This document shows, in pieces, positions 5,605-6,071 of a stretch of 6,071 nucleotides of DNA; position 1 is the first letter of the stretch, and each line of letters opens with the position of its first letter. A model generated the notes under the pieces. It ran no database searches. It was not told the origin of the DNA and saw nothing but the letters and a program-made list of their open reading frames with translations. This DNA is from Polyangiaceae bacterium (GTDB lineage: Bacteria; Myxococcota_A; Polyangia; Polyangiales; Polyangiaceae), in the NCBI GenBank assembly GCA_025934595.1, contig JAICXU010000225.1:1-6071 (forward strand), given 5' to 3'. The translations under genes and the position numbers were made by a program.

Positions 5605-6071
5605 GCGCCCTCCTCGGTGCTCTCGAGAATTCCCGCGAGCTCGCCGTCGCGTTCGAGCCGACTCTGCAGCTCCGCGCGCCCGCGCACGAGCCGACTCTGC
5701 GCCGCCGCGATCGACGCGCCCGTGATGTCGGCGATCTCGCGCAAGTCGTAACCCCACGCGTCGTGCAGCAGGACGGTCCATGCTTTCGTCGGATCGATGG
5801 CGTCGAGATGTTTTCGAATTTGAAGGAGCGCGCTGCGCATCGAGAGCTGCCGCGATTGGCTCGCGGGCCCTTCGGTGTCGACGTCGCCGCTGCAGCTCGC
5901 ATCGAAGAGGCGGTTTCGCGATCGGCGCTTTCGGAGCTCGTTGAATACCGTGCGCGCGGTCACGCGCGAGGTCCACGTGTCGAGCGAGCACTCGCCGCGG
6001 AAGCTCGCGAGCGATCCGATGAGCGCGATCATACTGAGCTGCACGAGATCGTCGTGCTCGGAGTCGCGGCG
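5601..6071 (-). CDS. ECF-type RNA polymerase sigma factor (partial, 5' end outside the window)
   Basis: The last 156 residues are present. The open frame continues to the window edge, and the N-terminus including most of region 2.1 is missing. Region 2 is recognisable from EHDDLVQLSMIALIGSLASF through FRGECSLDTWTSRVTAR and the basic NELRKRR (residues 24-50 of the visible part), which would contact the -10 element. A variable linker follows (51-77). Region 4 (78-139) contains the helix-turn-helix DLREIADITGASIAAAQSRL, which would contact the -35 element. There is no long C-terminal extension. An internal GTG at 6044 could be mistaken for the start, but it lies inside region 2 and the conserved residues before it (DSEHDD) show the gene begins further out. 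The stop codon overlaps the FecR-like gene by 4 bp, fitting a regulator pair made from one mRNA. Confidence 0.94.
   Translation of the reverse strand, partial: RRDSEHDDLVQLSMIALIGSLASFRGECSLDTWTSRVTARTVFNELRKRRSRNRLFDASCSGDVDTEGPASQSRQLSMRSALLQIRKHLDAIDPTKAWTVLLHDAWGYDLREIADITGASIAAAQSRLVRGRAELQSRLERDGELAGILESTEEGA
5609..5614 (-). promoter_or_regulatory. Shine-Dalgarno of the FecR-like gene, inside the sigma-factor end
   Basis: Read on the minus strand, AGGAGG lies 4 bases before the ATG at 5604 and within the last codons of the sigma factor (the Glu-Glu-Gly end). It supports the chosen start and translational coupling of sigma factor and partner. Confidence 0.75.

Noticed and set aside
5605..5991. 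In-frame upstream extension of the FecR-like gene to 5991
   Set aside because: The extra 129 residues are Arg-rich low complexity that overlaps the sigma-factor gene in another frame, whereas the ATG at 5604 has an AGGAGG and an ATGA overlap.

Overview
The window is a dense, GC-rich stretch of bacterial chromosome in which every gene I can support lies on the minus strand. Several traits point to Myxococcota, probably the Polyangia/Myxococcia side: a Ser/Thr kinase with the HRDVSPQN catalytic loop, an ECF sigma factor next to a FecR-like membrane protein, lipoproteins built from tandem cysteine repeats, and strong GC bias. The assignment is inferred from gene content, since there is no rRNA or other marker.

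In the direction of transcription (high to low coordinates) the layout is as follows. The 3' part of an ECF sigma factor (5601-6071, cut by the window edge) overlaps a FecR-domain membrane protein (4441-5604) by 4 bp. After 51 bp comes a 201-residue putative lipoprotein with seven 4-cysteine repeats (3784-4389). A 172-bp gap follows, containing an AT-rich island and two short inverted repeats. Next is a 485-residue lipoprotein with eleven tandem repeats of the C-C-CC-C-C cysteine framework (2154-3611). It overlaps by 4 bp a 112-residue protein that contains an internal duplication (1819-2157). After 36 bp comes a transmembrane Ser/Thr protein kinase (55-1782), whose stop overlaps by 4 bp the start of a probable exported protein that runs off the window (1-58).

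Three of the six gene junctions are ATGA start/stop overlaps and two others are short gaps, so the set reads as one or two operons. The only obvious place for an internal promoter is the gap at 3612-3783. A reasonable model is a cell-envelope module. The sigma factor and FecR-like protein would be a regulatory pair, the two cysteine-rich proteins would be exported and disulfide-bonded at the periplasm or cell surface, and the kinase would have a cytoplasmic catalytic domain plus a Pro/Thr-rich periplasmic tail. Nothing in the sequence proves that these parts work together.

The most unusual item is the eleven-unit cysteine repeat lipoprotein. Its spacing (C-x6-C-x5-CC-x3-C-x4 to x10-C) matches the framework of inhibitor-cystine-knot peptides such as omega-conotoxins. 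No RNA genes, insertion sequences, CRISPR arrays or rho-independent terminators were found, and no gene-free stretch exceeds 300 bases.
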